Position numbers and translations under genes: made by a program
Assembly (NCBI RefSeq): GCF_000008765.1
Contig: NC_003030.1
Coordinates: 3,010,001 to 3,074,000, forward strand
Direction of reading: 5' to 3'
Length of the DNA: 64,000 nucleotides
Source of the DNA: Clostridium acetobutylicum ATCC 824
GTDB taxonomy: Bacteria > Bacillota > Clostridia > Clostridiales > Clostridiaceae
The notes under the pieces: model-generated
Database searches by the model: none
The model's input: the letters and a program-made list of their open reading frames with translations, nothing else
What the model was told of the DNA's origin: nothing
Shown: piece after piece, positions 46,923 through 55,483 of the stretch
How the letters are laid out: each line of letters starts with the position of its first letter
Position numbering within the stretch: position 1 is the first letter of the stretch

Positions 46923-47723
46923 TTATTCATTTTCCATGATTATTCTAAGTACTTGGTTTGCCTCATGGTTAGCCGCTATATTAACTCTTGGAGCCATAAG
47001 ACCACAGCCAGGTGCTGCTTCATTTTCTCCATCGCCCACAATATAAAAATTTTTATTTATCTTCTTTGTTACAATGCTGTTACTCGAAAAATACCCTGCC
47101 ATTCCGGATGCTCCGATTACCTTTTTACCATTCATTTTTGTAAGAACGCTATTTATAAGTTCTGCCTTACATACAGGATTATCAAAAGCCTCAACAATTA
47201 TATCCACATCTTTAAAAATTTCTTGTGCATTGTTCCCATTTATAAATGTGTCTACTACGTCTACCTTCACAAATGGATTACATTGACTTATTATTTCTTT
47301 AAGTGCTTCAGTTTTTTTCATACCTATATGTCTTATAAAATAATGCTGACGATTTAAATTGCTTGGTTCAACTACATCAAAGTCCACAAGTACAAGTCTT
47401 CCAACTCCTATTCTTGCAAGGCTTACCGCTGCATTTGAACCAAGTCCTCCAAGACCAGCTATCCCAACAGATGTATTTTTCACTTTTTCATGAACCTTTG
47501 GAGTATGCCTCGAAACTAGCTGTGCTTCCATATCTTCTTTTTTAGGAATTTCACCCTTTTTAATAAAAACAACGTTATCTTCTTCTTTTAAACTTAAATC
47601 TTTTTTCATAATAAAACCGTTATAAACAACAACATCTGAATCTTTTTTTATCTGCCGTTTTAGCTGCATAAGTGTAGTTCCATTTTTCACATCTAATGAT
47701 CTTTCATTTACATATACCTTCAT
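46923..47723 (-). CDS. thiF: ThiS adenylyltransferase ThiF with N-terminal ubiquitin-like extension
   Basis: 266 aa. The first 60 residues (VNERSLDVKNGTTLMQLKRQ...VVFIKKG) resemble a ThiS-like beta-grasp but lack the C-terminal Gly-Gly. The rest is an E1-like domain: IAGLGGLGSNAAVSLARIGVG (ATP loop), DxxNLNRQ equivalent SNLNRQHYF and APGCGLMAPRV with the possible catalytic Cys. It adenylates ThiS. The zinc CxxC pairs of E. coli ThiF are absent, as in the shorter ThiF family 2. Confidence 0.92.
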   Translation of the reverse strand: MKVYVNERSLDVKNGTTLMQLKRQIKKDSDVVVYNGFIMKKDLSLKEEDNVVFIKKGEIPKKEDMEAQLVSRHTPKVHEKVKNTSVGIAGLGGLGSNAAVSLARIGVGRLVLVDFDVVEPSNLNRQHYFIRHIGMKKTEALKEIISQCNPFVKVDVVDTFINGNNAQEIFKDVDIIVEAFDNPVCKAELINSVLTKMNGKKVIGASGMAGYFSSNSIVTKKINKNFYIVGDGENEAAPGCGLMAPRVNIAANHEANQVLRIIMENE

Positions 47724-47918
47724 TTAACCACCACCAACAAATCTAACTACTTCAACCTTAGACTCACTTGAAAGTTTTTTTTGTTTATACTCATCTTTAT
47801 TTATGATTTCTAAGTCCACTTCAACAACTACCTGACTACTTTCTATATTCATTTTATCTAAAAGTTCATAAACAGTTATCTCATCATCAAAATTCATATC
47901 TTTTCCATTTACTAACAC
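47724..47918 (-). CDS. thiS: Sulfur carrier protein ThiS
   Basis: 64 aa, beta-grasp fold, ending in VVRFVGGG; the C-terminal Gly is adenylated by ThiF and turned into thiocarboxylate. Start GTG (47916-47918) after AGAGGTG, with MLVNGKDMNF. First gene of the thi operon, under the TPP riboswitch at 48035. Its stop is directly followed by the thiF ATG. Confidence 0.94.
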   Translation of the reverse strand: MLVNGKDMNFDDEITVYELLDKMNIESSQVVVEVDLEIINKDEYKQKKLSSESKVEVVRFVGGG

Positions 47919-47941
47919 TAAATCACCTCTTTTGGAGAAAT

Positions 47942-47968
47942 AAAAAAGAGAAGCAAATCGCTTCCCTC
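47942..47968 (-). terminator. Riboswitch-controlled terminator before thiS
   Basis: GAAGC / GCTTC core stem extended by one mismatched pair, 5-base loop, then T-run on the minus strand (A-run 47942-47947). It lies between the TPP aptamer and the thiS ribosome site, so it would stop transcription when TPP is bound. Confidence 0.75.
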
Positions 47969-48034
47969 ATAACTTTCTTTCACATTAAAACATATAAACT
48001 TCTGCGCAGAATTATATGTAACAAACATGATGCA

Positions 48035-48123
48035 TTAACTCCCTACGTTGGCATTATCCAAATCAGGTTATGAGGGTCTGGAATCACATTCCACTCTCAG
48101 CCTGTCTACAGGCTCCCCGTTAA
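48035..48123 (-). promoter_or_regulatory. TPP riboswitch (thi box) controlling thiSFGH-tenI
   Basis: On the minus strand: GGGGAGCC, GGCTGAGAG, ACCCTCATAACCTGAT, TGGATAATGCCAACGTAGGGA in the right order, closed by P1 TTAAC/GTTAA. These are the conserved THI-element blocks. Aptamer about 89 nt. Confidence 0.95.
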
Positions 48124-48146
48124 CTATATTTAATTTTTACATTTTT

Positions 48147-48175
48147 AATTTAGCACAATAAAACACAAAATGCAA
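48147..48175 (-). promoter_or_regulatory. Promoter of the thi operon
   Basis: Minus strand TTGCAT (48170-48175), 17-base spacer, TAAATT (48147-48152), just upstream of the TPP aptamer. The remaining gap to 48363 contains AT-rich sequence and the promoter region of the folate operon (TATAAT at 48328). Confidence 0.65.
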
Positions 48176-48363
48176 ATTTTATTTTTAAGCGTTTAATGTA
48201 AATATTGTATTTATGAGCTTTTAATTGCATATTTATATAATTCCTGGTTATAATTCATAATGCTTACACCTTAAAATTTATGTTTAAAAATTTAAGAATA
48301 ATATTTTTAAGAAGGATTTTTTAATGATATAATATTGTATAAATATTTACATTAGGAGTCTTT

Positions 48364-48849
48364 ATGGAAAAACATGATAGAATAAATCTAATTTTAAATC
48401 ACAAAAATTTCAAAACATACTTGCTAAAAAATATGGAGTATGAAAATGGCAGAAAGTTTTGTCTTCACAATTTAGAACACTTTCTTGATGTTGCAAGAAT
48501 TGCATATATAATGGTTCTAGAAAAAAATCTTGCTATAAAAAAAGACATAATCTATGCTTCTGCTCTTCTCCATGATATAGGACGATGGCAGCAATATGAA
48601 AGTGGAATTTCTCATTCTAAAGCAAGTTCAATTTTAGCAGCTAATATCCTAAAAGACTGTGAATTCAACGATTCTGAAAGCACCCTTATAATTGAAGCAA
48701 TAAAAAGTCATGGAGAAGCAAACACTCTCTCGGATTTAAGCGCCATATTATATAAAAGCGATAAGCTTTCTAGGAATTGCTTTAATTGCTCTGCTTATAA
48801 AGAATGTAATTGGAGTTACAATAAAAAAAATTCAAGCATAATATATTAA
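48364..48849 (+). CDS. HD-domain phosphohydrolase in the folate operon
   Basis: 161 aa with HNLEHFLDVAR, LLHDIGRW (the HD pair near residue 72) and SHSKASS; the C-terminal CFNCSAYKECNW has three Cys. HD proteins are metal-dependent phosphohydrolases. It starts the folP-folBK operon (10 bases before folP), and folate synthesis needs a phosphatase step on dihydroneopterin phosphate, so it may act there (inference). Ordinary nucleotide hydrolysis is the alternative. Confidence 0.8.
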   Translation: MEKHDRINLILNHKNFKTYLLKNMEYENGRKFCLHNLEHFLDVARIAYIMVLEKNLAIKKDIIYASALLHDIGRWQQYESGISHSKASSILAANILKDCEFNDSESTLIIEAIKSHGEANTLSDLSAILYKSDKLSRNCFNCSAYKECNWSYNKKNSSIIY

Positions 48850-48859
48850 GGAGTAAAAA

Positions 48860-49666
48860 ATGAAAATAGCGAATAAAGATTTTATACTTGGAGAAAGAAC
48901 TTACATAATGGGAATTTTAAATGTTACACCTGATTCTTTTTCTGATGGAGGAAAATTTAATAATTTAGACAATGCTTTAAAACATGCAGCTAAGCTCATA
49001 GAAGATGGCGCTGATATAATTGATATCGGTGGTGAATCCACAAGACCAAACCACTCTTCTGTTGACAAAAATGAGGAACTAGAACGGGTTATTCCAATAA
49101 TAGAAGCCGTATCGCACGAATTTGATATTCCAATTTCTATAGATACCTATAAGGGCGAAGTTGCAGAGGCCGCATTAGAATCTGGTGCGCACCTTATAAA
49201 TGATGTATGGGGTTTCAAAAAAGATACATATATGGCTAAGGTAGCTGCGAAATATGATGTTCCTTGTTGTCTAATGCATAATAGAGAAAATAACGATTAT
49301 AGTAACTTTCTTCAAGATGTTATAGATGATTTAAAAGAAAGTATAGATATAGCAATAAATGCTGGTGTTAAACCAGAAAATATAATGATAGATCCTGGAA
49401 TAGGTTTTGCAAAAGACTTCAATCAAAATTTGCTTTTAATGAATAATTTAGAAAAATTAAATGTTTTAAATTTCCCTATTCTTTTGGGCACTTCTAGAAA
49501 ATCAATGATAGGCAATATTTTAAATTTGCCTCCCAACAAAAGAGTTGAGGGTACAGTTGCTACTTCAGTCATAGGTGTAGTCAAAGGCTGTGATTTTATT
49601 AGAGTTCATGACGTTCTTGAAAATAAACGAGCTTGTATGGTAGCTGATGCAATAATAAGGAGATGA
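48860..49666 (+). CDS. folP: Dihydropteroate synthase
   Basis: Condenses dihydropterin pyrophosphate with p-aminobenzoate; the target of sulfonamides. 268 aa: MGILNVTPDSFSDGGKF (about 15-31), DIGGESTRP, SIDTYK, LINDVWG, DPGIGFAKD and GTSRKSMI, all family motifs. ATG 7 bases after AAGGAG. Confidence 0.97.
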   Translation: MKIANKDFILGERTYIMGILNVTPDSFSDGGKFNNLDNALKHAAKLIEDGADIIDIGGESTRPNHSSVDKNEELERVIPIIEAVSHEFDIPISIDTYKGEVAEAALESGAHLINDVWGFKKDTYMAKVAAKYDVPCCLMHNRENNDYSNFLQDVIDDLKESIDIAINAGVKPENIMIDPGIGFAKDFNQNLLLMNNLEKLNVLNFPILLGTSRKSMIGNILNLPPNKRVEGTVATSVIGVVKGCDFIRVHDVLENKRACMVADAIIRR

Positions 49667-49671
49667 TTATA

Positions 49672-50499
49672 TTGGACAAAATAACTATAGAAGATCTTGA
49701 AATATTTGCGAACCACGGTGTTCTAGGAGAAGAAAAAGTATTAGGACAAAAATTCTTATTATCTCTATACCTTACTTTAGATTTAAGAAAACCTGGATTG
49801 TCAAAAACTTTGAGCGATACAGTAAATTACGCTGAACTCTCTGATAGAGTAGAAGAAGAATTTCAGAGGGAAAATTTCGATTTAATTGAAACTGCTGCTG
49901 AAAAAGTAGCCGAGTTTATTTTACTAAATTACGATTTAATTCAATCTGTAAAAGTAATTTTAAAAAAACCTTGGGCTCCTGTAAAAAAACATTTAAAGTA
50001 TGTTTCTGTAGAAATAGAACGAAGTTGGCATACAGTTTATATAGGCCTTGGATCAAATATTGCAGATAAATCACAAAATTTAAAAGATGCTCTTAAAATT
50101 ATCGATGACAACTATTTATGCAAAATCACAAAAACTTCTAACTTCTATACTACAAGACCTGTTGGATATCTAAACCAAGATAATTTTTTAAACTGCGCTG
50201 CTGAAGTAAAAACTTTAATGACACCAAATGAGCTTATGGACTTTTTCCTTGAAACAGAGAAGTCGCTTAAACGCGAACGAAAAATACATTGGGGTCCTCG
50301 AACCATAGATATTGATATTTTACTTTACGATGATTTAGTTACCTATGATCCTCACTGCACAATCCCCCATCCTAGAATGGCAGAAAGACTTTTTGTCATA
50401 ACTCCATTATGTGATATAAACCCATACTTGGTTCATCCTATATCCAATAAGAGATTAATTAATATAAAGAATGTCTTATCAAAAACACAATCTCTATAA
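49672..50499 (+). CDS. folBK: Bifunctional dihydroneopterin aldolase / HPPK (FolB-FolK fusion)
   Basis: 275 aa from TTG 49672, chosen because AAGGAG is 9 bases upstream and MDKITIEDLEIFANHGV fits FolB; the ATG at 49663 directly touches the ribosome site. FolB domain (about 1-118; FANHGVLGEEK, KKPWAPV) makes 6-hydroxymethyldihydropterin, and HPPK domain (about 122-275; YIGLGSNIADKSQNL, TRPVGYLNQDNFLNC, RKIHWGPRTIDIDILLYDD) pyrophosphorylates it for FolP. The ribosome site lies in the end of folP. Confidence 0.95.
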   Translation: MDKITIEDLEIFANHGVLGEEKVLGQKFLLSLYLTLDLRKPGLSKTLSDTVNYAELSDRVEEEFQRENFDLIETAAEKVAEFILLNYDLIQSVKVILKKPWAPVKKHLKYVSVEIERSWHTVYIGLGSNIADKSQNLKDALKIIDDNYLCKITKTSNFYTTRPVGYLNQDNFLNCAAEVKTLMTPNELMDFFLETEKSLKRERKIHWGPRTIDIDILLYDDLVTYDPHCTIPHPRMAERLFVITPLCDINPYLVHPISNKRLINIKNVLSKTQSL

Positions 50500-50503
50500 A
50501 TTC

Positions 50504-50548
50504 AAAAAGTAAATCTTATGGAACTTAATACCTTAAGATTTACTTTTT
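50504..50548. terminator. Terminator after folBK
   Basis: 15-bp stem AAAAAGTAAATCTTA / TAAGATTTACTTTTT; T-run on plus strand. Confidence 0.85.
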
Positions 50549-50567
50549 CTCATGTATGTACTATAAT
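50539..50567 (+). promoter_or_regulatory. Promoter of thiT
   Basis: TTTACT (50539-50544), 17-base spacer, TATAAT (50562-50567). The -35 lies within the folBK terminator; the TPP aptamer starts 18 bases after the -10. Confidence 0.65.
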
Positions 50568-50585
50568 GAAATAAAAAATATATGT

Positions 50586-50665
50586 GCTAGGGGTGCCTTT
50601 AGGCTGAGAAACAGTTTGTCACGTTAACCCTTAACCTGATCTGGATAATACCAGCGTAGGGAAGC
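50586..50665 (+). promoter_or_regulatory. TPP riboswitch (thi box) controlling thiT
   Basis: GCTAGGGGTGCC, GGCTGAGAA, AACCCTTAACCTGATCTGGA and TACCAGCGTAGGGAAGC appear in the conserved order with P1 GCT/AGC. About 80 nt. Confidence 0.95.
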
Positions 50666-50686
50666 AGTTTGAATTTTGAATTACTT

Positions 50687-50741
50687 GCTGTAATTTGCAG
50701 TTGATCTGTTTTCTACTGTTGATTACAGCTTTTTATTTTTT
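50687..50741 (+). terminator. Riboswitch-controlled terminator before thiT
   Basis: GCTGTAAT (50687-50694) and ATTACAGC (50722-50729) with an inner CAGT/ACTG pair, then TTTTTATTTTTT, 40 bases before the thiT start. Confidence 0.88.
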
Positions 50742-50780
50742 GTTTACCTTAAATCCACATATAATTTAGGAGGTTTTGTT

Positions 50781-51413
50781 ATGGACAATTTTTCATTCTC
50801 TAAAAGTATTAAGACGATATCACAAAGTCCATCCGCTATAGCTACTCTTGTAGGTGTTTTAATATTAATAGCTGTTTTACTAAAGGTAAAAAAAATAAAA
50901 TTCACTACAAAATTAGTAGCTCAAGTTGGAGTTGTTTTGGCACTTTCAACTGTTCTAAGTTTATTTAAAATATACAAATTACCACAAGGAGGAAGTGTTA
51001 CTTTAGGAAGCATGGTTCCTATACTACTAATTGCCTTCTTTTATGGTCCTGAAGTAGGATTTTTAACCGGCTTTCTATTTGGAATAATAGATCTTATGCT
51101 AGAACCATATCTACTTCATCCGATTCAGGTACTTTTCGATTATCCTCTACCATATATGGCTTTAGGCTTTGCTGGCTATTTTAAAAATAAAAAACTTTTA
51201 GGAACTGTTACTGCTGTTTTTATAAGATTTTTATTCCATGTTATATCAGGTGTTGTTTTCTTTGCTAGCAGTGCTCCTAAAGGACAATCTCCTCTTATAT
51301 ATTCTATAGTATATAATGGTTCCTTTTTATCCATTGATTGCATAATTTGTCTTGTGATAATAGCAATAATTCCATTGAAACGTCTATACACCATATCTAC
51401 CTCAAATAATTAA
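50781..51413 (+). CDS. thiT: Thiamine transporter S-component (ThiT/YuaJ family)
   Basis: 210 aa, about six membrane helices. YKLPQGGSVTLGSMVPI (about 66-82) matches the ThiT (L)PQGGS motif, and IQVLFDYPLPYMALGFAG is also typical. It is the substrate-binding S component of an ECF transporter; the shared energising module (EcfA/A'/T) is not in this window. The TPP riboswitch upstream supports thiamine as substrate. A slightly longer N-terminal helix than in lactococcal ThiT. Confidence 0.9.
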   Translation: MDNFSFSKSIKTISQSPSAIATLVGVLILIAVLLKVKKIKFTTKLVAQVGVVLALSTVLSLFKIYKLPQGGSVTLGSMVPILLIAFFYGPEVGFLTGFLFGIIDLMLEPYLLHPIQVLFDYPLPYMALGFAGYFKNKKLLGTVTAVFIRFLFHVISGVVFFASSAPKGQSPLIYSIVYNGSFLSIDCIICLVIIAIIPLKRLYTISTSNN

Positions 51414-51422
51414 AACATAATT

Positions 51423-51456
51423 AAAAGGGACAGTTAATAGTGAATCTGTCCCCTTT
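51423..51456. terminator. Bidirectional terminator
   Basis: AAAGGGACAG / CTGTCCC-x-TTT stem, 12-base loop, between thiT and the convergent membrane-protein gene. Confidence 0.8.
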
Positions 51457-51464
51457 GATTTTTA

Positions 51465-52013
51465 CTATGGCTGTCTAAACTTAACCATCAATATTCCAAA
51501 TGCAATTTTTAATATTCCATCTATAATTCCTATGTAATAAAAACTTATTTCTATATGCATCATTCCATATATAGCATTGACACCTACTAAAAATGCTAAT
51601 ACTAAAAGAAGTTTTCCATGAACTACTGAAAAAGGTACAAAGTGAATAGCAGTTGCTAAAAAAGCTGCAAGCCATATCATTCTAAAATTTTGTTCTCCAA
51701 AGTATCTTCCTCCAATAATTCCTGCAGTCACAAACATTACTATTATAGATATGTTTGCCATTTTACTTTGAAAGCTTGAATTTTTTCCGTAAGATAAATA
51801 TTTTTTTATAAATTCTGTTCTAAATATAATAATCATTCCTAAAGCATATCCTATAGAAAATATACCAGGATTCACACAATTTTCTCCTCCAAACATAGTT
51901 CCTAATATTATTATAATACCTATCCAAATAAGCCATACTCCGCAGGGTCCCTTATTTAAAAATTTTATCTCTTCATTTTCCTTATATCCTAATTTATTAA
52001 GTATCATTTCCAT
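51465..52013 (-). CDS. Membrane protein of unknown function, co-regulated with the ABC operon
   Basis: 182 aa from ATG 52011-52013 (AGGGGG 8 bases upstream). Not recognised. About five hydrophobic helices, with CVNPG near the first loop, and a HFVPFSVVHGK segment. Its promoter/operator (52053-52118) has the same layout as that of the ABC exporter operon next door, so the two units likely respond to one regulator; a role in resistance or lipid/membrane stress is possible but only inferred. Confidence 0.75.
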   Translation of the reverse strand: MEMILNKLGYKENEEIKFLNKGPCGVWLIWIGIIIILGTMFGGENCVNPGIFSIGYALGMIIIFRTEFIKKYLSYGKNSSFQSKMANISIIVMFVTAGIIGGRYFGEQNFRMIWLAAFLATAIHFVPFSVVHGKLLLVLAFLVGVNAIYGMMHIEISFYYIGIIDGILKIAFGILMVKFRQP

Positions 52014-52052
52014 AATGTTTTCCCCCTTCATTTAACTTCAACCTATGGTTTC

Positions 52053-52118
52053 ATTATACAGAGTATTTCATTATGGTGCCATTGAACTAAGTCATGAGTC
52101 TAGTTTTGTAGACATTAC
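52053..52118 (-). promoter_or_regulatory. Promoter and operator, copy A of a shared element
   Basis: Minus strand -10 TATAAT (52053-52058) with no proper -35. Upstream half sites GTCATG (52091-52096) and CATTAC (52113-52118) are 16 bases apart on the plus strand, inverted; CATTACTTTTGTCA is exactly shared with copy B at 55484-55549. Distance -10 to half site is 32 bases in both. Confidence 0.65.
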
Positions 52119-52128
52119 TTTTGTCACC

Positions 52129-53295
52129 CTATTCATTTATTGTTCTTCTAAATTGCGCCGCTCCTATTACAAAGAAAACTAATGCAAAAAGAATTAAAAC
52201 TGCAATGTGAGGTAAAATACTGTGCACTCCAACGTTTTCAAGAGAAATTTTATTCAGTGCTTCTACTGCCCATTTTTGAGGAGTAAAGTATGCTATCTTC
52301 TTCATTACACTTGGAAGATTAGGTATACTATCTAACGGTATAAAACTTCCTCCCACTGCAGAAGTCAAAGTTACTGTAAGTGACACTACAGATGATATAT
52401 GAGTTTCTCTTTTTGCCCACCTTACAACAACAAGTCCTGCACTTAATACAACCAAGTTAAGTACCGCGAAAATTAGCATTACAGCCATAATGGATTTTCC
52501 AAAATATACGTGAAGAAAATTTTTTGTTACAAATACAAGTATGGAAGATTGTATAAATAAAAGTCCAAACATGGCAAGTAATATTGACATCAATATTGAC
52601 GAATTTTTATTAGGTGTAGACATACTCCTTTTAAGTATTTTTTTCCTTTTAAGTTCATATATATCTGTAACTATATAAATCATTGAATACATCAGAAAAT
52701 TTATGATTAGATTTGTGGATAATATCCCAGAAAGCGGTCTTGTACTTTCATTGTTTAGATACCTTGAAGTTACCTCTACATACGTGTTTTTCATGTTATC
52801 TTTAATTTCTCTATTAAATTTATTTTGGTTTACCTTAATTCCAAACGCTCTTGTTTCACTGAAAGCTTTACTTAAAACCATTTGTTTCCCGATATATGAA
52901 TTAAATTGATTAAGAACAGCAGTATCAACGTTACTGTTTAAAGCCTTTACAATATTAATTGATGGCTTTTCCCCACTTTTAATATTCTGTGTGAAATTCT
53001 TAGGTATAACTACGCAAATTGATGCTGCATTTCTCTTTATTTCCACTTCACCCTCTTTATAAGAAACTTCATGTATAGAAAAATTACTTTTGTCTAATAT
53101 TTTTAATAATTTCTTTCCTTCTTTTCCTGTATCATTATTTACAACTGCAATATTTATTGTTGTATTTGAACTCACTCCGTTAGAAAAAAAAGCTACCAAG
53201 CTAACAACTATAGTTGGAAATAAAATTGTTATAATAAATCCTCTTTTATTCTGAACTAAAATTCTCTTTAGATGTAAAAATGCCATATATATCAT
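52129..53295 (-). CDS. ABC-2 type transporter permease, second subunit
   Basis: 388 aa from ATG 53293-53295 (GGAGG 8 bases upstream, inside the end of the preceding gene). Layout of ABC-2/YhgE-type exporters: N-terminal helix, a large extracytoplasmic domain (about 50-200) and five C-terminal helices (about 215-385), with SAVGGSFIPLDSIPNLPSVMKKIAYFTPQKWAVEAL near the end. Third gene of the operon started at 55452. Substrate unknown; peptide antibiotics or lipids are typical. Confidence 0.88.
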   Translation of the reverse strand: MIYMAFLHLKRILVQNKRGFIITILFPTIVVSLVAFFSNGVSSNTTINIAVVNNDTGKEGKKLLKILDKSNFSIHEVSYKEGEVEIKRNAASICVVIPKNFTQNIKSGEKPSINIVKALNSNVDTAVLNQFNSYIGKQMVLSKAFSETRAFGIKVNQNKFNREIKDNMKNTYVEVTSRYLNNESTRPLSGILSTNLIINFLMYSMIYIVTDIYELKRKKILKRSMSTPNKNSSILMSILLAMFGLLFIQSSILVFVTKNFLHVYFGKSIMAVMLIFAVLNLVVLSAGLVVVRWAKRETHISSVVSLTVTLTSAVGGSFIPLDSIPNLPSVMKKIAYFTPQKWAVEALNKISLENVGVHSILPHIAVLILFALVFFVIGAAQFRRTINE

Positions 53296-53296
53296 A

Positions 53297-54502
53297 TTAG
53301 ATTCCTCCATAGCACTTGCTTTTTCTAATAGCAACTACTGTTCCTATAACCATTCCAAGTAGCCCAACTAAGAACATTATACTTAAGTTCACAAACACAC
53401 TTTTGATACTATAACCAAGTGCTATCTTATTATAAGCATCTGTAATCCAATAATTTAGAGTGAGCTTCATATACTTAAATTTTACTGCTGCTTCATCTAC
53501 ATAATAAAATGCTCCTCCAAAAGCTGAATAAAGCATTATAAACGGCATACAAATAGTATTCATAGTTTTAGTTTTCTTAAATATACTCATAAGAAGTGAT
53601 GCTAATCCTGTCATTGCAAAAGCCTGAAATAAAATTGTTATAAAAACTTCAAATCCTTTACCTCCAAAATTATTTCCAAGCATAAACCTTATACCTACAT
53701 AAACACATATAAAGACTATAGTAATAACAAAACAAAATACTATTTTCTCAATGAATAGTTGAAAATAATTTACAGTAGTAGACATCATTCTACTCATAGT
53801 ACCCGTTTTAATCTCCTGCGTCATTATACTTGCCGTAACTAATGTTATAAAAAATCCCGTAAATGCAAGCATTGCACTTGCGTAATACTGTCTTGCAGTT
53901 ATCTTTTTTTCAAGCTCAAAATTAGTTGTCGTTGAATAGTTGTCTGTACTTAATTTAGCAACTCTAACCAATAATCTAGGCATTACTTCTTCTAATCTTT
54001 TCTTATCATTGGTATTTTCTTTTAAGGTTTTTGCCACTGCACTGTTATTATTTAAAACATCTAAGTAGGAATTTATAATCTCGTACACCACTTCAGTTTT
54101 TTCTCCCGCTATTGGTGATTTTATCATTTCTATGTTAGTTTTTTTGTTTTCATCAATTCTATCTGAAAAGTTCTCTGGAATTATTATTGCAGCGCTTACA
54201 CTTCCATCCTCAATTTTAGCTTGTATACTTTTAAAGTTGTCTATATATTTTACATCTATAAAACTTTTAACTCTTGAATTTTTAAAAACCATCTCTAATT
54301 TCTTTGCATAAATTCCCTTATCCTTATTTAAGATAACAACTTTGATCTTGGGTAACTTTACTTCTGGATTTACCTGATTCTTATATATAGCTCCATATAA
54401 AATAGATAAAGCTATAGGAAAAATTAAAAGTGTAAATATGTATAGTTTTATGCCTGATAAAAACTTCTTTAAATCCTTAATAAATAGTGCTTTAAATACC
54501 AT
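53297..54502 (-). CDS. ABC-2 type transporter permease, first subunit
   Basis: 401 aa from ATG 54500-54502 (GGGGG 8 bases upstream). Same topology as the following gene and probably its heterodimer partner. N-terminal helix, extracytoplasmic region with KVVILNKDKGIYAKKLE, then C-terminal helices and a MLYSAFGGAFYYVDEAAVKFKYMKLTLNYWITDAYN segment. The stop overlaps the next start region, so translation is coupled. Confidence 0.88.
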   Translation of the reverse strand: MVFKALFIKDLKKFLSGIKLYIFTLLIFPIALSILYGAIYKNQVNPEVKLPKIKVVILNKDKGIYAKKLEMVFKNSRVKSFIDVKYIDNFKSIQAKIEDGSVSAAIIIPENFSDRIDENKKTNIEMIKSPIAGEKTEVVYEIINSYLDVLNNNSAVAKTLKENTNDKKRLEEVMPRLLVRVAKLSTDNYSTTTNFELEKKITARQYYASAMLAFTGFFITLVTASIMTQEIKTGTMSRMMSTTVNYFQLFIEKIVFCFVITIVFICVYVGIRFMLGNNFGGKGFEVFITILFQAFAMTGLASLLMSIFKKTKTMNTICMPFIMLYSAFGGAFYYVDEAAVKFKYMKLTLNYWITDAYNKIALGYSIKSVFVNLSIMFLVGLLGMVIGTVVAIRKSKCYGGI

Positions 54503-54513
54503 AATCAATCCCC

Positions 54514-55452
54514 CTAATCTCTTAACCTCTTACCTGTTAAGCTCAAAAACACATCTTCAAGACTAGGAGAATTCACCTTTATATTTTTTATCTTAACTTC
54601 CATTTTGATTAATTCTTCAATTACAGCATTTAAGCTATCACCTGAATTCTTTATGACAATATCAAGCTCCCTTGAAGAATACTTTACCCTTCTTACACCT
54701 TCAATGCTTTTTAATCGTATGTCCATTTCTTCTTCATAGCCTTCAACAAATATTCTAGCATTTTCTTCATCATTAACCATTTTCTTTATGTCTTCCTTTT
54801 GTCCAATAGTTATTATTTTACCTTCATCCATTATTGCAAGCTTATCACATAAATGTTCTGCTTCCTCCATATAATGAGTAGTGTAAATAATAGTAGTTTT
54901 AAACTTTTTATTTAACTCCTTTGTATACTCAAGTATATGATTTCTTGATTGAGGATCTATTCCCACCGTAGGTTCATCCATTATTATTAGCCTCGGATGA
55001 TGCATTACAGCTGCCGCTATATTCAACCTTCTTTTCATACCACCTGAATAATTTTTAACCTTATCCCTTATTTTATCTTGAAGTCCAGATGCCTCTATTA
55101 CTTCTTTTATTCTATCTTTAAGAAGTGCTCCTTTAAGTTTGTACATACTTCCCCAAAACTTTAAATTATCCATGCCAGAAAGCTCCTCATAAAGACATAT
55201 ATCCTGTGGAACAAGTCCAATACAAGCTTTTGCTTTTATCTTTTCTTTATCTATATCATTTCCATCTATACTTATAGTTCCTTTATCCTTTTTTATTAGC
55301 CCACAAATCATTGATATAAGAGTTGATTTTCCAGCCCCATTGGGCCCTAAAAGTCCAAATATTTCTCCCTCTTCTATACTTAGAGTTACATTATCAATTG
55401 CTAATTTATCATTATATCTTTTAGTTACATCGTTTATTTCTAAAATATCCAT
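54514..55452 (-). CDS. ABC exporter ATP-binding protein (DrrA/YvfR-like)
   Basis: 312 aa: Walker A GPNGAGKST (about 35-43), signature YSGGMKRRL (about 134), Walker B LIIMDEPTVGIDP, H-loop IYTTHYMEEAEHLCD, and the C-terminal DUF4162-type tail ending SLEDVFLSLTGKRLRD. Energises the two ABC-2 permeases downstream (gaps of 11 and 1-2 bases). Multidrug or lantibiotic export is typical of the family. Confidence 0.9.
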   Translation of the reverse strand: MDILEINDVTKRYNDKLAIDNVTLSIEEGEIFGLLGPNGAGKSTLISMICGLIKKDKGTISIDGNDIDKEKIKAKACIGLVPQDICLYEELSGMDNLKFWGSMYKLKGALLKDRIKEVIEASGLQDKIRDKVKNYSGGMKRRLNIAAAVMHHPRLIIMDEPTVGIDPQSRNHILEYTKELNKKFKTTIIYTTHYMEEAEHLCDKLAIMDEGKIITIGQKEDIKKMVNDEENARIFVEGYEEEMDIRLKSIEGVRRVKYSSRELDIVIKNSGDSLNAVIEELIKMEVKIKNIKVNSPSLEDVFLSLTGKRLRD

Positions 55453-55483
55453 GACCCATATCTCTCCTTTATTTTATAAATTC

